Of a stretch of 33,626 nucleotides of DNA, positions 32,233 to 33,626 are shown piece after piece. Location: NCBI GenBank assembly GCA_964423615.1, contig CAYRFQ010000088.1, positions 1-33,626 on the forward strand, read 5' to 3'. Below the pieces are notes generated by a model. That model was given only the letters and a program-made list of their open reading frames with translations, was not told the origin of the DNA and made no database searches. Numbering within the stretch: the first letter of the stretch is position 1; each line of letters begins with the position of its first letter. A program made the position numbers and the translations under genes. This DNA is from CAYRFQ01 sp964423615 (GTDB lineage Bacteria; Planctomycetota; Planctomycetia; Gemmatales; Gemmataceae).

Positions 32233-33626
32233 ATGTGGATTCGTCGCATTCTGGTGATAGTTGTTTTGTGTTTGGCAGCCTCTGAGTGTTTGTCACAAGA
32301 AAAAACGAAATTTCGTCCCCCCGTGAAACAGCGTCGTGAACAGATACGAAACGAAGAGATCGCTGCCTTGAAGACTTATCTTCAAAGTCAGCGAATCATC
32401 ATGAGCAAGGAAGGACTTCAAAAGTACCTTCGACAAATTACCGAGATCGGCGACCGGTCCGTGGCCAAAAAGTTGATCGGTCAACTTGGGTCACCCCGTT
32501 ATCGGGTGCGAGCCGAAGCCCAACAATCCTTGATGAAGTTAAAAGAGATTCCGCTGGATCTGCTTCGAGAGGCATCCAAGAACTCGCTCGAAGAAAGACT
32601 CCGTGTAGAAAAGATCCTGAACAATTACATTCCGCGACAAAGGCTAATCGTTAAAAAAGTGATCCGGGCCATCGAGCTGTTGGATGCTTCGGGACTGACA
32701 AAAGAAATCTTCACAGCAGTCAGCAAATTCCAGGATGAGAAGAGTGTTGTTCGTTCGGCCAAACAAGCGATGTCGGTTGTCGTGACGAAAGAGGATGTGT
32801 CGTATCTCTCATCGCAGATGAAGCCGGGGACGGCCGCTCCGCTCCAGGAAATCTCCATTCCCGCCTTGCGCCGCCTTGAAGACCCGCGCCTGGCTGACAG
32901 GTTTATGCAATGGTCGCGGGACGCCAAACTCGGTGAAGAGGTGCGGCTGGAATCGGCCCTCGCGCTGGTGGACGTCGGCGATCGGCGTGCCATGAACCTG
33001 CTGGTCGGCTTCATGACCGACGCGGAATCACAAAAGGTTCGCGCGCGGAGCCAACTGGCATTGCGGAGGTTCACCGGGCAAAGCCTCCCCTACTCAGCCA
33101 GCGCCGACGATCGGACGCGCGCCAAACAGGTCGACGCATACAAGACCTGGATCGCCGCCAACGCCAGAACCGCCAAGCTCAACTTCCCACTGCGCCTCGT
33201 GCGATCACCGCTGGAGGGGCTCACGCTCGTGGCTATGTGGGGCAGCAAGAAGGTCGCCCTCTACGATCGGGACCTTAACGAGGTCTGGAGCTACGGCTGC
33301 AAATACCCACGCGCCGCGGTAAAGCTGCCCAACGGCAATATCCTCATTGCCCAGCACCTCCCGAACCGCATCATCGAGGTGAACCTCGATAAGAAGATTG
33401 TGCGCATCATCCCGGTGAACACGAACAATGTCGTCCCACTTGAGAACGGCAACCTCCTTGTCGGCGGGCACTTCGTCGGCGGCAACAGCGGCCGCAACCG
33501 CGTTGATTTTGCGGCTGAGATCACGCTCGAAGGCAAGACCGTCAGAAAGATCGGCGGGGGCGTCCAGGGACGGGGAAGGATCTGTAACGCCGTCCCGCTC
33601 GAAAACGGCAACACGATTGTCCTCCG
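32233..33626 (+). CDS. Copy 3: exported HEAT-like/PQQ-ASST-like propeller protein, 3' end outside window
   Basis: An open frame of at least 464 codons that runs off the window. It starts like copy 2 (MWIRRILVIVVLCLAASECL signal peptide, then QRIIMSKEGLQKYLRQITEI). The HEAT-like part includes VAKKLIGQLGSPRYRVRAEA, SVVVTKEDVSYLSSQM and LVDVGDRRAMNLLVGFMTDA. The C-terminal region is a propeller of the same type as in copy 1, not WD40: VALYDRDLNEVWSYGCKYP, VKLPNGNILIAQHLPNRIIE, VVPLENGNLLVGGHFVGG, AVPLENGNTIVL. Such LENGN units are typical of PQQ- or arylsulfotransferase-like propellers. Codons become markedly GC-richer from about 32830 onward, suggesting a mosaic origin. No in-frame stop was found on reading every codon. 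Confidence 0.88.
   Translation, partial: MWIRRILVIVVLCLAASECLSQEKTKFRPPVKQRREQIRNEEIAALKTYLQSQRIIMSKEGLQKYLRQITEIGDRSVAKKLIGQLGSPRYRVRAEAQQSLMKLKEIPLDLLREASKNSLEERLRVEKILNNYIPRQRLIVKKVIRAIELLDASGLTKEIFTAVSKFQDEKSVVRSAKQAMSVVVTKEDVSYLSSQMKPGTAAPLQEISIPALRRLEDPRLADRFMQWSRDAKLGEEVRLESALALVDVGDRRAMNLLVGFMTDAESQKVRARSQLALRRFTGQSLPYSASADDRTRAKQVDAYKTWIAANARTAKLNFPLRLVRSPLEGLTLVAMWGSKKVALYDRDLNEVWSYGCKYPRAAVKLPNGNILIAQHLPNRIIEVNLDKKIVRIIPVNTNNVVPLENGNLLVGGHFVGGNSGRNRVDFAAEITLEGKTVRKIGGGVQGRGRICNAVPLENGNTIVL

Overview
The window looks like a chromosomal segment of a planctomycete (Planctomycetota). No single marker proves this, but the gene set is typical: a Tat-exported DUF1501 protein, a membrane Ser/Thr kinase with an LRR-like outer region paired with an ECF sigma factor, an exported methyltransferase-like/PQQ-propeller fusion, exported WD40 propellers, a degenerate Hsp70 next to large TPR proteins, and IS630-, IS5- and IS701-type transposase remnants. 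I saw no rRNA, tRNA or CRISPR array. All calls come from reading the sequence; no database search was run.

Layout. 0-2.65 kb: DEAD-box RNA helicase (probable TTG start), a small cold-shock protein and a SET-domain methyltransferase, all on +. 2.65-4.7 kb: a decayed mobile-element zone with an IS630-type remnant (+), an IS5-type remnant (-), a strong hairpin and an AT-rich gene-free stretch. 4.7-6.8 kb: a cytoplasmic PAS-like histidine kinase overlapping a FixJ-type response regulator. 7.0-7.9 kb (-): a DEDDy exonuclease, convergent with the regulator and sharing a hairpin terminator. 8.3-9.6 kb: a lone DUF1501 gene with a textbook terminator. 9.9-18.3 kb: four co-directional genes, namely a Hsp70-like pseudo-ATPase, a membrane-anchored 918-aa TPR protein, a second TPR protein, and a PD-(D/E)XK/Rpn-like protein 6 nt behind it. 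18.5-21.5 kb: a 1008-aa secreted propeller protein. 21.6-24.7 kb (-): acyltransferase, glycosyltransferase and WD40 protein in one probable operon.

25.1-27.9 kb: Ser/Thr kinase plus ECF sigma factor. The sigma stop codon is immediately followed by the terminal inverted repeat of an internally deleted IS (27874-28671, 15 of 16 terminal bases matching). The other end of that IS abuts a 5'-truncated member of a tandem gene family.

28.7 kb to the window end: three tandem paralogues sharing an exported HEAT-like helical N-terminal module but carrying exchangeable C-terminal beta-propellers. Copy 1 is a pseudogene with a PQQ/arylsulfotransferase-like propeller. Copy 2 is intact with a WD40 propeller. 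Copy 3 runs off the end and again has the PQQ/ASST-like propeller. Copies 2 and 3 share a colinear 153-bp upstream block. Copy 3 switches to clearly GC-richer codons about 600 nt into the gene, as if mosaic. The best candidates for something undescribed are this array and the pseudo-Hsp70/TPR/TPR/Rpn-like gene set.
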